A DNA stretch of 64,000 nucleotides, taken from Lederbergia lenta NBRC 16444 (GTDB taxonomy: Bacteria; Bacillota; Bacilli; Bacillales; Bacillaceae_C). Every line of letters begins with the position of its first letter. Position 1 is the stretch's first letter. The position numbers and the translations under genes are program-made. The DNA is taken from NCBI RefSeq assembly GCF_001591545.1, contig NZ_BCVC01000001.1, forward strand, positions 1,302,001 to 1,366,000, given 5' to 3'. The notes beneath the pieces are model-generated. The model ran no database searches. It saw only the letters and a list, made by a program, of their open reading frames with translations, and was not told where the DNA came from. Of the stretch, positions 16,980 through 27,174 are shown piece after piece.

Positions 16980-18074
16980 TTACAACATTTTCTCCAATGC
17001 CATTTTCGCTTCCTTAGTCCTCTTCGTATCCACTGTAATCTGGTTCGGGACTCTTCCTTCCACAAGTGACTCGAGCACCCATGTTAAATGTGGTAAGTCA
17101 ATCCGATTCATCGTTAAACAAGGGCACATATATGGATTTAACGAAACAATATCACGATCAGGATAATCTTTAATCAAGCGATTCACGAGATTCATTTCTG
17201 TACCAATTGCCCATTTAGAGCCAGGTGTAGAAGCAGCAATCGTATCGATAATATATTTCGTTGACCCAGCATCATCAGAGGCGTGCACTACTTCATACGT
17301 ACATTCAGGGTGAACAAGAATTCGACGATCAGGTTCTTTCATACGCAAATTCTCAATATGCTTCGGTAAAAAATTCATATGAACAGAGCAATGTCCTTTC
17401 CACAAGATCACTTTCACATCATCAGCTGGGCAGTTTAGCTCTAACTGATTACGAATAGGATCCCAAATGGCCATTTCCTCTAATTTAATCCCCAGTTTTA
17501 CCGTAGTATTCCTACCAAGATGTTGGTCAGGTAAAAATAGCAATCTTTCTTTTTGCGTCAAAGCCCAGCGCACCATTTTTTCCGCATTGGAAGACGTCAC
17601 TGTTGCGCCACCATATCTGCCGACAAAGGCTTTAATCGCTGCCGTTGAATTCACATATGTCAGTGGAATAATTGTTTCTCCAAATACACGTTGTAACTCA
17701 CTCCAAGCTCGCTCTGTCTGATCAATATCAGCCATATCTGCCATCGAGCAACCAGCACGCATATCAGGGAGCACCACTGCTTGTTTTTCCGTCGATAAAA
17801 TATCAGCTGTTTCTGCCATGAAATGTACACCACAGAAGACGAGATAATCAGCGGATTGTTGTGCAGCCACTTGTGCTAATTGTAACGAATCCCCCGTTGC
17901 GTCAGCAAACTGAATCACTTCATCTTTCTGATAATGATGGCCGAGAATAAACAAACGGGAACCTAGCTTGGTTTTGGCTGCCCGTGCTCTTTCGTATAAT
18001 TCATCCATATTTGCTTGCAAATAACTTTCGGGCATGGCATCGGTCAATATTAATTGTTCAAGCATTGTAGTCAC
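16980..18074 (-). CDS. nadA: Quinolinate synthase NadA
   Basis: 364 residues. It condenses iminoaspartate with dihydroxyacetone phosphate to quinolinate using a 4Fe-4S cluster. Candidate cluster cysteines are in [14 protein letters not shown] and P-Y-M-C-P-C-L; substrate residues include H-P-E-C-T-Y. It is the third gene of the operon and overlaps nadC by one base. nifS, which lies divergently, probably supplies sulfur for the cluster. Confidence 0.95.
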   Translation of the reverse strand: MTTMLEQLILTDAMPESYLQANMDELYERARAAKTKLGSRLFILGHHYQKDEVIQFADATGDSLQLAQVAAQQSADYLVFCGVHFMAETADILSTEKQAVVLPDMRAGCSMADMADIDQTERAWSELQRVFGETIIPLTYVNSTAAIKAFVGRYGGATVTSSNAEKMVRWALTQKERLLFLPDQHLGRNTTVKLGIKLEEMAIWDPIRNQLELNCPADDVKVILWKGHCSVHMNFLPKHIENLRMKEPDRRILVHPECTYEVVHASDDAGSTKYIIDTIAASTPGSKWAIGTEMNLVNRLIKDYPDRDIVSLNPYMCPCLTMNRIDLPHLTWVLESLVEGRVPNQITVDTKRTKEAKMALEKML

Positions 18075-18925
18075 TATACTTCCACCTCTTTCTGAGAAAT
18101 CGATAGGTTTAAACTAATATCTAAACTTTTTACGGAATGTGTTAGCATGCCGAGTGAAATATAGTCAACGCCAGTTTGACCATATGCATATAACTCGTCG
18201 ATTGTAATTCCTCCCGAAGCTTCTGTATGAATAAAATCAGGAACAAGCTGTACCCATTCTGAGATTGTTTCTGGAATTTGATTATCTAACATAATTACAT
18301 GTGGTTTCGCTTCAATTGCTTCCAGCAGCTGTTCTTTCGTTTCTACTTCCACTTCGATTGCAGTCATATGGCCAACATGTTCTCTTACTGCTTTCACAGC
18401 TTCCAGAATCGAACCGGAAGCAGCAATATGGTTATCCTTTAACATCACAGCATCATATAAGCCATTGCGATGATTATAGCCACCTCCACAACGGACTGCA
18501 TATTTCTCAAAGATACGTAGACCAGGAGTTGTTTTACGTGTATCAGTGATTTTGGTTGATGAACCTTCTAATGCTGTGACACATTGGCTTGTTAATGTGG
18601 CAATTCCACTCATGCGTTGCAATAAATTTAATAACACGCGCTCACCAGACAGCAATACACTTGTTGGCCCGCTAATCTCCGCAATAAGATCTCCAGCTTC
18701 AACCAAATCTCCATCTTGTTTTCCAAGCACCACCTTTATTCTCGGATCAAGGAGCCCATAGCCAAATGATAGAAGGGAGAGCCCACTAATTACACCAGCT
18801 TCCTTCACTCGAATCAACGCATTACTTTGTTGCGAAGGGGAGAATATTGTCGCAGATAGATCGCGATCCCCAATATCTTCAAGTAAAAAATGTTCCAACG
18901 TTTTCTTTATTTTGATTGAATTCAT
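18074..18925 (-). CDS. nadC: Nicotinate-nucleotide pyrophosphorylase NadC
   Basis: 283 residues. It converts quinolinate and PRPP to nicotinate mononucleotide. Family stretches: [29 protein letters not shown] and M-L-K-D-N-H-I. It overlaps nadB by four bases and nadA by one, a tight operon. Confidence 0.95.
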   Translation of the reverse strand: MNSIKIKKTLEHFLLEDIGDRDLSATIFSPSQQSNALIRVKEAGVISGLSLLSFGYGLLDPRIKVVLGKQDGDLVEAGDLIAEISGPTSVLLSGERVLLNLLQRMSGIATLTSQCVTALEGSSTKITDTRKTTPGLRIFEKYAVRCGGGYNHRNGLYDAVMLKDNHIAASGSILEAVKAVREHVGHMTAIEVEVETKEQLLEAIEAKPHVIMLDNQIPETISEWVQLVPDFIHTEASGGITIDELYAYGQTGVDYISLGMLTHSVKSLDISLNLSISQKEVEV

Positions 18926-20514
18926 TTGACGGATACCTCTTTTTCTTGATAATTGTTTGTACGTCGATTAGTTTGATAGCAACCATCTTTACTAATAATG
19001 ATTACTTTTCCACTCCATTTATCATCCGGATTTTCAACATCTGATCGATAATGAGCACCTCTGCTTTCTGTGCGTAATAAAGCAGATTGAGCAATTAAAT
19101 AAGAACTTGTTAAAAAATGAGCAATCTTCAGCATAGGGAAAGCTAGATCGGAAAAATTGGTTGCTGATAATTGTTCAAAACTAGGTCTTAATCTATCTAG
19201 TAATCTTTCTAAACCAGCTTGATCACGGATGATACCCGCAAAAGTCGTCATCATTTTTTTCATTTCCTCAATGGAAGGAAGAGAAGATAGCGTTCGCTCT
19301 TGGAATGGTTCATCATTAACAATATGATAACTACTATTTATTTTTGATTGAATCATCTGCGCAGCCCGCTCGGCAAAAACGAGTGATTCTAGTAATGAAT
19401 TACTTGCTAGTCGATTTGCGCCATGTACACCTGTACAAGCTGTTTCACCAATCGCATATAAATAAGGGATGCTCGTTTCACTCCACTCATTTGTCCGAAT
19501 CCCACCCATATGAAAATGAGCGCCTGGTCGTACCGGAATATTTTCTGTGAGCGGATCAATGGAATGGTGAAGACAGTTTCGATAAATCGTTGGGAACTTA
19601 TCACTGAACCCTGTGATTGATTGAGCATTTAAAAACACTTTTTTCTGCTTTTGATAATTTTCTTCAATGGCACGTGCGACAATGTCACGGGGAGCAAGCT
19701 CTAATGATGGATGAACGCCTTCCATGATCCGTCTGCCATCTTCATCGATCAGCAGGGCACCTTCCCCACGTACTGCTTCAGAAATTAACCCTTCTGATTT
19801 TCCGCTAAGCTGTAGTATCGTAGGATGAAATTGCACGAATTCTAAATCAGCAAGTAAAGCTCCCGCATGGTAAGCAAGTGAAATGCCATCTCCTGATGCG
19901 ATAACAGCATTTGACGTATTTTCATATAACTGACCAATTCCACCAGTTGCTAAAACAATATGCTTTCCATAAATACGTGACTTTTTTCTAACAGAATCTA
20001 ACACGATAACACCAGCACACTTACCATCAATCATGATTAACTCTACAACTACCAGATTTGTGAGAAGTGACAATTTGTCATCTGTTTTCGCTTCCAAAAA
20101 ATCCATGATACCTTTACCTGTTGCATCTCCACCTGCATGCAGAATTCTTCGTTTTGAATGTGCAGCTTCTTGGCCGAAAGACCAATTCCCAAATGGATCA
20201 CGATCAAATAACAAACCTTCCTCGATCAACGCTTGCACAGATTTTGATCCTTCCGTCACGAGTAGATTCACTCGGTCGATATCTGCATGTGCATTAGCTG
20301 CTGCAATGGTGTCTTCGAAATGGGACACGGGATGATCGTCAGGAGCAATAGCGGCTGCAATCCCACCTTGGGCGATAATGGAATTACTAACATGTTTTTC
20401 CTTGGTGATACATGCAATACTCATCGATGCTGGAAGTCTGTGTGCTAGCATTTTCCCCGCAATTCCACCACCGACAATGATTACATCAAATAATTTTACA
20501 GAAAAATCCTTCAT
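18922..20514 (-). CDS. nadB: L-aspartate oxidase NadB
   Basis: 530 residues, normal length. A flavoenzyme that oxidises aspartate to iminoaspartate, the first step of NAD synthesis. The FAD-binding motif is D-V-I-I-V-G-G-G-I-A-G near the start; H-F-H-M-G-G-I and G-E-T-A-C-T-G-V-H-G-A-N-R-L-A-S-N-S-L match the succinate dehydrogenase/aspartate oxidase family. It heads the nadB-nadC-nadA operon. Confidence 0.95.
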   Translation of the reverse strand: MKDFSVKLFDVIIVGGGIAGKMLAHRLPASMSIACITKEKHVSNSIIAQGGIAAAIAPDDHPVSHFEDTIAAANAHADIDRVNLLVTEGSKSVQALIEEGLLFDRDPFGNWSFGQEAAHSKRRILHAGGDATGKGIMDFLEAKTDDKLSLLTNLVVVELIMIDGKCAGVIVLDSVRKKSRIYGKHIVLATGGIGQLYENTSNAVIASGDGISLAYHAGALLADLEFVQFHPTILQLSGKSEGLISEAVRGEGALLIDEDGRRIMEGVHPSLELAPRDIVARAIEENYQKQKKVFLNAQSITGFSDKFPTIYRNCLHHSIDPLTENIPVRPGAHFHMGGIRTNEWSETSIPYLYAIGETACTGVHGANRLASNSLLESLVFAERAAQMIQSKINSSYHIVNDEPFQERTLSSLPSIEEMKKMMTTFAGIIRDQAGLERLLDRLRPSFEQLSATNFSDLAFPMLKIAHFLTSSYLIAQSALLRTESRGAHYRSDVENPDDKWSGKVIIISKDGCYQTNRRTNNYQEKEVSVK

Positions 20515-20619
20515 GGTTTACACCTTACTTTACATATGACTTTACATACATCTTGACACTATTAATACCATATAGTTACACTTAAAACAAGATATTTTTT
20601 TAGCAGGAGGGAGTTTGAG
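20515..20619. promoter_or_regulatory. Divergent nadB/nifS control region
   Basis: This 105-base spacer carries three TTTACA repeats in one direction (near 20518, 20529, 20540) plus TTGACA at 20553-20558. NiaR (YrxA) operators in Bacillus are TTTACA-like inverted repeats at this junction, so the cluster is a plausible niacin-responsive operator. niaR itself is not in the window. Promoter elements could not be assigned with certainty. Confidence 0.45.
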
Positions 20620-21786
20620 ATGATTTATTTGGATTACGCTGCCACCACGCCACCTCGTCAGGAAACGTTGTTAGCTTATACAGAAGCAGCTCATAAATGT
20701 TGGGGAAATACGCAGAGTTTACATGATGTAGGTACGAATGCACATGATTTATTCCAATCATGTCGTCAGATGATCGCGAGTCTGATTGGAGCTCGTCAAG
20801 AAGGGATATATTTTACGGGAAATGCATCTGAAGCGAATCAATTGGGGATTCGTTCAGTACTTAGAGGAAGACCGATGCACCTAAAGGAAATTGTGACCAT
20901 AAAAATGGAACATGCTTCTGTGTTAAACACAATGAATGAACTGGAGAAGGAAGGATACTTTATTCATTATCTCCCAGTAGATGAAAAAGGGATCGTTTCT
21001 GTTGAACAATATAAAAAAATAGTAAACAGGGAGACGGCACTTGTCGTCATTCAGTATGTTAATTCTGAAATGGGTGCTATACAACCAATACAAACACTTG
21101 CTAATTGGGCAAAGTCGGTTGGCGTTCCTTTTCACTGTGATGCGGTTCAAGCGCTTGGTAAATTACCAATTCATGTAGAGGAAATGAACGTGACATCAGC
21201 AGTCTTCTCCGCGCATAAATGCTTTGGACCAAAGGGAGTAGGGGTTGCGTATGTTGATCCATCTGTACATTGGCAAGCTCTATATGAAGGGACGACACAC
21301 CAATCAAGTTTTCGGGCAGGTACGGTAGATGTGCCAAGTATAGCGGCGGCAACAATCGCTTGTAAACTGGCAGTCGAAGAACAAGAAACATCTTACATGC
21401 ATGCAAAAAGAATAGAACAATATATAGAGGAACGCATGAGCACATTAGAATATCCACTTCAATTGACAGGTAAAAAGGAAGAAAGATCACCATTTATATA
21501 CGGATTTTTGCTACCTAATATCGAAGGACAATGGATGATGCTTGAATGTAATCGGGAACAAATTGCGATATCAACAGGCACAGCGTGTAAGATAGGATTT
21601 GGGGAAGCTGCATCTGCAATGGCGGCTATTGGTTATGAGGCAGACGACACAAGACGATTTATTAGAATATCTATACATAAACAGACTACCACTTCAGAAA
21701 TTGACGAATTTTTTGCTGTTTTAAGCCGTTCTCTACAAACTTCTTCCATTGACAGGTTGGCACTTGAAGCTTGCGAAAATATTTAA
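20620..21786 (+). CDS. nifS: Cysteine desulfurase, NAD-associated NifS
   Basis: 388 residues, PLP enzyme releasing sulfur from cysteine. It opens with I-Y-L-D-Y-A-A-T-T-P; the PLP lysine lies in F-S-A-H-K-C-F-G-P-K-G and the sulfur-carrying cysteine in S-T-G-T-A-C-K-I-G. Divergence from nadBCA, as in Bacillus subtilis, indicates a role in building the NadA cluster. Downstream niaR, adjacent in B. subtilis, is missing. Confidence 0.92.
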   Translation: MIYLDYAATTPPRQETLLAYTEAAHKCWGNTQSLHDVGTNAHDLFQSCRQMIASLIGARQEGIYFTGNASEANQLGIRSVLRGRPMHLKEIVTIKMEHASVLNTMNELEKEGYFIHYLPVDEKGIVSVEQYKKIVNRETALVVIQYVNSEMGAIQPIQTLANWAKSVGVPFHCDAVQALGKLPIHVEEMNVTSAVFSAHKCFGPKGVGVAYVDPSVHWQALYEGTTHQSSFRAGTVDVPSIAAATIACKLAVEEQETSYMHAKRIEQYIEERMSTLEYPLQLTGKKEERSPFIYGFLLPNIEGQWMMLECNREQIAISTGTACKIGFGEAASAMAAIGYEADDTRRFIRISIHKQTTTSEIDEFFAVLSRSLQTSSIDRLALEACENI

Positions 21787-21901
21787 TGTCTGGTGTTCAA
21801 GCATTGTCTTTAATGAAAAATAATTAAACCGGTTGTTTCATTATCCTTATTCTAGTAGTATAATAATTAAATTGTATTTTTTTGAAATGAGGATTATAAA
21901 A

Positions 21902-22966
21902 ATGAAAAAATCGATATATGGTTTAACGAAAGATCAACTGACGGAATTTTTGTTAGAACAAGGTCAGAAAAAATACCGCGCTGATCAACTTTGGGACTGG
22001 CTATATAAAAAACGTGTAACAAACTTTTCCGAAATGAAAAATATTAATAAAGAGTGTTTGCAAATATTAGAAGACCATTTTGTTATTCAAACTTTGGAGC
22101 AATCTGTAAAGCAAGAGTCTGAAGATGGTACCATTAAATTTTTATTCAAAATGCAAGATGGTAATTTGATTGAAACAGTGTTAATGAGCTTTAATTATGG
22201 TCTATCCGTCTGTGTGACGACACAAGTAGGTTGTAATATCGGATGTAGTTTCTGTGCAAGTGGATTACTGAAAAAGAACCGCGATTTAAATGGCGGTGAA
22301 ATTGTAGAACAAATTATGAAGGTACAACAGCATCTCGATGAAAGAGGAGATGGAGAGCGGGTAAGTAATATAGTCGTAATGGGAATTGGAGAACCATTCG
22401 ACAATTACGATAACTTGATGAATTTTCTACGCGTCGTGAACGATCCGAAAGGACTGGCTATTGGTGCAAGACATATTACCGTATCAACGAGCGGTATCGT
22501 ACCAAAAATGTACAAATTCGCTGATGAAGATATGCGTATTAATTTAGCCCTATCTTTACATGCTCCAAACGATGAGCTGCGCACGAAAGTGATGAAAATC
22601 AACAGAGCCTATCCGATCGCTAAATTAATGGAAGCAGTTGATTATTACACTGAAAAGACAAATCGACGAATTACGATTGAATATATTTTATTAAAAGATG
22701 TGAACGATCATGTAGAAGAGGCACAGCAACTTGCTAAACTTCTCCATAAGAGACGACATCTTGCTTATGTAAACTTGATTCCTTATAATCCAGTTGATGA
22801 ACATGGACAATACCAAAGAAGTGAAAAAAATGCGATTCTCGCGTTTTACGATACCTTAATGAAAAAAGGCATCCACTGTGGTGTTCGTCATGAACAAGGA
22901 ACAGATATTGATGCTGCTTGTGGTCAGCTTAGAAGTAAGCAAATCAAGAAAACAAAAGCAGTCTAA
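21902..22966 (+). CDS. rlmN: 23S rRNA adenine-2503 methyltransferase RlmN
   Basis: 354 residues from the ATG at 21902 (gagg upstream); the longer frame from 21833 adds a hydrophobic tail without a binding site. A radical-SAM dual-specificity methylase acting on A2503 of 23S rRNA and on some tRNAs. The radical-SAM cluster is G-C-N-I-G-C-S-F-C; the methyl-carrying cysteine is in [17 protein letters not shown] places it with RlmN rather than Cfr. The usual neighbours (rsmB, prpC, prkC) are absent, so it may be an extra copy. Confidence 0.88.
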   Translation: MKKSIYGLTKDQLTEFLLEQGQKKYRADQLWDWLYKKRVTNFSEMKNINKECLQILEDHFVIQTLEQSVKQESEDGTIKFLFKMQDGNLIETVLMSFNYGLSVCVTTQVGCNIGCSFCASGLLKKNRDLNGGEIVEQIMKVQQHLDERGDGERVSNIVVMGIGEPFDNYDNLMNFLRVVNDPKGLAIGARHITVSTSGIVPKMYKFADEDMRINLALSLHAPNDELRTKVMKINRAYPIAKLMEAVDYYTEKTNRRITIEYILLKDVNDHVEEAQQLAKLLHKRRHLAYVNLIPYNPVDEHGQYQRSEKNAILAFYDTLMKKGIHCGVRHEQGTDIDAACGQLRSKQIKKTKAV

Positions 22967-22976
22967 TACGCACTTA

Positions 22977-23014
22977 GAACCGTATCTATTCATGTAGGTA
23001 CGGTTTTTTATATG
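22977..23014 (+). terminator. Intrinsic terminator after rlmN
   Basis: Arms aaccgta and tacggtt followed by a T-run. Confidence 0.75.
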
Positions 23015-23096
23015 TTTTTAAACTAATATTATATTTTAAAAATAAAATGAACTTTTTATCGCAGTCAAGACTCTTATAGGGGAGAGAGGTGGAGGC

Positions 23097-23633
23097 ATGA
23101 ATGTAATTCGATTAGTGAAAAAGGCAAAAAGGGGAAATAAAGAAGCATTATTACAATTAATTATGGCTGAAAAAGATGCCTATTATAAGCTTGCTTTCAC
23201 CTATATGGGTAATTCGCATGATGCGCTGGATGTGATGGAGGAAATGGTTGTTATTGTATATGAGAAGATTAATCAACTAAAGAGAGAAGAGGCTTTTTAT
23301 AGTTGGAGTAAAACTATTTTGGTAAATCGGTGCAAAACCTTGCTTCGTAAGCAAAAAAAGCTTGTGTTATTAGATGATTGGGGGAGTGAAGCAGATCAGG
23401 GGTTGATGAGTGATCCTTATATTAATAGTGACCAACGAATGGATATCCAGGCATTATTAGTACACGTAAATGAGCATCAAAAAGAAGCAATTTCATTAAA
23501 GTACTTTCATGATCTTGATTATCAAACGATCGCAAATATAACAAATGTTTCGATCGGGACCGTAAAATCTAGGATCTTTCAAGGTTTGAGAAAGCTAAGA
23601 GTTCATTATACGAGAGGTGATGTTAATGAATAA
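23097..23633 (+). CDS. ECF-type RNA polymerase sigma factor
   Basis: 178 residues. Region 2 is recognisable (D-A-L-D-V-M-E-E-M-V-V-I-V-Y-E-K-I), and region 4 has the helix-turn-helix Y-Q-T-I-A-N-I-T-N-V-S-I-G-T-V-K-S-R-I. It should direct RNA polymerase to a small regulon. A good agagagg precedes the start. The next gene overlaps it by eight bases and is the probable anti-sigma factor. Confidence 0.88.
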   Translation: MNVIRLVKKAKRGNKEALLQLIMAEKDAYYKLAFTYMGNSHDALDVMEEMVVIVYEKINQLKREEAFYSWSKTILVNRCKTLLRKQKKLVLLDDWGSEADQGLMSDPYINSDQRMDIQALLVHVNEHQKEAISLKYFHDLDYQTIANITNVSIGTVKSRIFQGLRKLRVHYTRGDVNE

Positions 23634-24915
23634 CATCGAGAAACGATTAATGGAAGAGAAAAAACGCATAGACGCCATTACAGCACCAGAAGAATTAGAG
23701 GATAGATTAAGGAGTGCACTAAATAGTACTTCTCCAAGTAGAACGAAACGAATTACACCAATGTGGAAGTTAGCAGTGATCGCTCTATTTTTTATAGTCG
23801 TTGTTGGCTATCAATATAACGCGCTCGCCTTTTATGGCAAGAAACTACTTGGATTTGATGAAGTAATCCATGGTACTTTAAAAGAACTAAATGACCAAGG
23901 GATGGGGCAAATTGTAGAAAAAAAGGTGGAGCTAGAAGACGGAACGGATCTGATCATAAACGGAATAATGACAGATGCGAATCAATTGGTGACGTATTAC
24001 ACTTTAACGAATCCAAATGGGATAGTAGATGATGTTGGAGAGCTTTTTAACCCATCAAGAATTACTAGTTTTTTGACAAACTCACATAAGGAAAGTGGCT
24101 CGTATGTAATAAATGAGGATCATACGGAGGTAAAAGGTACAATGTCTTTTGAGCCCGTTAATCCATTTTCGAAGAAATTAACAATACACCTTTGGCAAAA
24201 TGAACAAGACAATCAAGTTATAGAAGAAAGTATTTCAATCCCTTATAACCCAAACAAAGCAATGCAAACGGAGATTAAGCAGTCGATCAAAAAGACATTA
24301 CAAGTGGACAAAGGAAAGATTACATTCAAATCAATTATAGCAACACCAACGATGACAAAAATTGAAGGATCACTAAATGTGGAGAACTTTGATAGAGTCA
24401 ATTTAGCGTTATATGGCATAGAACTGATTGCAAATGGCGTACCAATTGAAATCACAGGTAGCAGTGCGCAATCCTCACTTAGAGGGAGAACATTTGATAT
24501 CCGCTATGATGCATTACCTGAAAAGTTAACATCACTAGAGTTAGTGATGAAAGAATTTGCCGGATATCAGATGCTAGAGGAAAGAATTTCTCTTAGCTCT
24601 ATTGACTATAAGCAAATGAAACTTGCTGGAAAAGAAGTATGGGTGAAAGATGTGTCAACAACTTCACAAGGAGTGGAAATAACAATCGCAACAGATGATG
24701 ATGTGATGCTTGATGGTGTTTCCTTAGAATCAAAAGACAAATTAATTCCTTTAAAAACAACTGTGAACGAAAACTATATAAGCCAAGAGGATGGGAGGGA
24801 GATGAAAGAACGAACTTTGTTATTTGACACAAAAATAGAACCTGAATATCTAGTAATAGAAGGCATGCACTATATGAAAGCATATAATAATGTCATTAAC
24901 ATCCCGCTTGATTAG
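23626..24915 (+). CDS. DUF4179 membrane protein, probable anti-sigma factor
   Basis: 429 residues from the ATG at 23626 (gagagg eight bases before it), overlapping the sigma gene. A cytoplasmic N-terminal helix region of about 45 residues, one membrane helix (about 49-68), and a large extracytoplasmic domain matching DUF4179. This layout and gene order are typical of anti-sigma partners; the helix region would hold the sigma factor until a cell-envelope signal arrives. No zinc (HxxxCxxC) motif is seen. Confidence 0.75.
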   Translation: MNNIEKRLMEEKKRIDAITAPEELEDRLRSALNSTSPSRTKRITPMWKLAVIALFFIVVVGYQYNALAFYGKKLLGFDEVIHGTLKELNDQGMGQIVEKKVELEDGTDLIINGIMTDANQLVTYYTLTNPNGIVDDVGELFNPSRITSFLTNSHKESGSYVINEDHTEVKGTMSFEPVNPFSKKLTIHLWQNEQDNQVIEESISIPYNPNKAMQTEIKQSIKKTLQVDKGKITFKSIIATPTMTKIEGSLNVENFDRVNLALYGIELIANGVPIEITGSSAQSSLRGRTFDIRYDALPEKLTSLELVMKEFAGYQMLEERISLSSIDYKQMKLAGKEVWVKDVSTTSQGVEITIATDDDVMLDGVSLESKDKLIPLKTTVNENYISQEDGREMKERTLLFDTKIEPEYLVIEGMHYMKAYNNVINIPLD

Positions 24916-24978
24916 TAAACATGTCTAATTAGTAACATTTCTTTCTTGAAATTAGAAATGCGAAATTTCATATTTTAT

Positions 24979-25030
24979 TAGTTTTCCGAATCTTACTGCT
25001 CGCCATGCGGTAAGGTTCGGAAAACCTATT
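24979..25030. terminator. Strong hairpin after the sigma/anti-sigma operon
   Basis: Arms gttttccgaatctta (24981-24995) and taaggttcggaaaac (25011-25025) pair with one wobble; an A-run and T-rich sides suggest function on either strand. Confidence 0.7.
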
Positions 25031-25052
25031 CTTTCCAATGCAATTATAAAAA

Positions 25053-25120
25053 ACTGTAGACGACCCATTTATTCAAGTCTATCTACAGTCTGGAAGCACT
25101 CATCACTGGAGTGCTTTTCT
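25053..25120. terminator. Two further hairpins between convergent genes
   Basis: actgtaga (25053-25060) pairs with tctacagt (25082-25089), and agcactc with ggagtgct (25095-25115) followed by tttct. Together with the preceding hairpin they insulate the anti-sigma gene from serC. Confidence 0.55.
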
Positions 25121-25147
25121 TAAAAGAAATATTATGAGAATCTAGAT

Positions 25148-26251
25148 TTAGTTCACACCATTTTCTCTTTGGAATTCAATCATGAATTCACTAAGCGCCT
25201 TACATGCTTCATACGGAACGGCATTATACGTAGATGCACGACAACCACCAACAGAACGATGGCCGTTCAGACCGACAAAGCCTGCTTCTTTTGCTTCAGA
25301 TAAAAATTTCTTTTCTAAATCTTCGCTCGGAAGATTAAAAGTAATATTCATAAGAGAACGGCTAGCATGTTCTGCATGGCCTACATAAAAACCATTACTA
25401 TTGTCAATCGCATCATAAATCAACTTCGCTTTTTCTTCATTACGTTGCGCAACAGCTTCTAATCCACCAGTTTCCTCGATCCAACGAAGCACTTCACCAA
25501 GCATATAGATGCCAAAAGTTGGAGGAGTATTGTATAAAGAGTTACTCTTTACTTGAGTACCATATTTCAACATCGTCGGTAGTTTCCCATTTGCTTTTTC
25601 TAGTAAATCTTTACGAATGATAACAAGTGTTACACCTGATGGACCTAGATTCTTTTGTGCACCTGCATAAATCATCGCAAATTTACTGACATCAACTGAT
25701 TTGGACATAATATCACTGGACATATCAGCAATTAGTGGAATGTCAGCTGTATCAGGGAATTCCTGCCATTGTGTTCCGTAAATGGTATTGTTTGAAGTTA
25801 CATGAATGTATGCGTCACTATCATTATATTGCAGTTCATTTAACTCAGGAATACGGCAATACTTCGCTTCTTTTGTGCTAGCCACTTCATATGGTTCTCC
25901 AAATAACTTTGCCTCGGTAATAGCTTTTTCTGACCAAGATCCCGTCATGACATAACCAGCTTTTTGCCCAGGTTGTAAAAAATTCATTGGAATCATTGAG
26001 AATTGAAGGCTTGCACCTCCTTGCAAAAATAGCACTTCATAGTTTTCTGGAATTGCGAATAAATCCTTTAAACGCTTAATTGCTTCATTATGTACAGCTT
26101 CATAGGCCGGGCTTCTGTGACTCAATTCCATAACAGACATACCAGTTTCTCTAAAGTCAACTAATTCCTGTTGAGCTTTTTCAAGAACGGCTAATGGAAG
26201 TGCTGAAGGACCAGCATTAAAATTGTATGTACGTTGAATAGTATGTTTCAA
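25148..26251 (-). CDS. serC: Phosphoserine aminotransferase SerC
   Basis: 367 residues from the TTG at 26251 (ggga eight bases upstream); a GTG at 26260 is the alternative. PLP enzyme of serine synthesis, converting 3-phosphohydroxypyruvate to phosphoserine. It starts Y-N-F-N-A-G-P-S-A-L-P; the PLP lysine is in A-G-A-Q-K-N-L-G-P-S-G; H-R-S-V-G-G-C-R-A-S near the end contacts substrate phosphate. serA is not adjacent. Confidence 0.93.
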   Translation of the reverse strand: MKHTIQRTYNFNAGPSALPLAVLEKAQQELVDFRETGMSVMELSHRSPAYEAVHNEAIKRLKDLFAIPENYEVLFLQGGASLQFSMIPMNFLQPGQKAGYVMTGSWSEKAITEAKLFGEPYEVASTKEAKYCRIPELNELQYNDSDAYIHVTSNNTIYGTQWQEFPDTADIPLIADMSSDIMSKSVDVSKFAMIYAGAQKNLGPSGVTLVIIRKDLLEKANGKLPTMLKYGTQVKSNSLYNTPPTFGIYMLGEVLRWIEETGGLEAVAQRNEEKAKLIYDAIDNSNGFYVGHAEHASRSLMNITFNLPSEDLEKKFLSEAKEAGFVGLNGHRSVGGCRASTYNAVPYEACKALSEFMIEFQRENGVN

Positions 26252-26458
26252 ACTGCTCACTCCCGTATTTACTTTTCATATGAATTATACACCGAATACA
26301 CAGTTTTGTGTTAATATTCCCAGTCTTTTTTAATAATCTACAGTCTACATAGTTATAAAATACATAGAGGAATGTTAAACCTTAGAAAACGGAGGAATCA
26401 AATTAAAGAAACTGTAGACAAATCATCATTATTTTTAACAATTCTATCAATAAAGTAG

Positions 26459-26725
26459 CTAATTTGTCTTTTTTAAATTCCCAGTTATTAATGAAATTAC
26501 AGCACAAATAGAAATAATTATGGCAAGTATAAGGTATGCGGCACCTTCAAACCCTCTGACTACTGACAAACCTACATAAAACAAACCGACTGCAGCGAGT
26601 AAAGTAAGAATTCCAGGTGAATTCATAAGAAATTTTGGCTGATGGAACTTTACTAACAACCTAGTTAGTACTATAGTGACTATTCCAATAATTAACCCTA
26701 TACCAATAGGTACATACAACATCAT
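26459..26725 (-). CDS. YesK-like small membrane protein
   Basis: 88 residues from the ATG at 26725, eight bases after aggag. Three hydrophobic segments (about 4-26, 38-55, 62-82) with the F-Y-V-G-L-S-V-V-R-G-F-E-G pattern in the second loop, which resembles the YesK family. The function of the family is unknown. Confidence 0.5.
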   Translation of the reverse strand: MMLYVPIGIGLIIGIVTIVLTRLLVKFHQPKFLMNSPGILTLLAAVGLFYVGLSVVRGFEGAAYLILAIIISICAVISLITGNLKKTN

Positions 26726-27068
26726 CTGATCCACTCCTACAGTCATTTTTTATATAGTAGCACGGAAGGTTGAGTTCCGCTCCAAGTACTTACTTTCCGC
26801 GGAATGATTAAATCCACCGTCTTACAATAGATCCATATTAGTCCAGTCCTTAGATGACTTCAAGATTATTTCAAATGAATATAGCTTAATTATAATACTT
26901 AATAGCTCTTTGAGCGTGACTCCAAACGAAGAATGGGATTAAATAGTCTATTTGTTGAACTATTTTTTGTTTCTTAAAGTAAATTTTATTCGTGATAGGG
27001 AAATACTTTCAATTAAGCTAGAAAGAATCAGTAAGTATGTGATTATACCAGTTGGAAAATTTTTCACA
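26726..27068. other. Intergenic region with a repeat fragment
   Basis: Between the YesK-like gene and the des operators. Positions 26766-26815 (tgagttccgctccaagtact, then tactttccgcggaatga) resemble one end of the common Bacillaceae intergenic repeat also suspected at 16788 and 28938. No coding frame with a binding site was found. Confidence 0.4.
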
Positions 27069-27101
27069 TCATACATGACATTTATCATGGTTTGCCCATG
27101 A
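27069..27101 (+). promoter_or_regulatory. Probable DesR operator pair upstream of des
   Basis: TCATACATGA (27069-27078) and TCATGGTTTGCCCATGA (27085-27101) are two inverted TCAT/ATGA repeats about 75 bases before the des start. DesR of Bacillus subtilis binds this type of sequence just upstream of the des promoter. The site is inferred from pattern and position. Confidence 0.7.
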
Positions 27102-27174
27102 CAGCTATGTCTATAAAAGCGTCTTTTTTTTCTATATCATTATGATTACAAAGTTTAGAAAGGAAGCATGCAAT

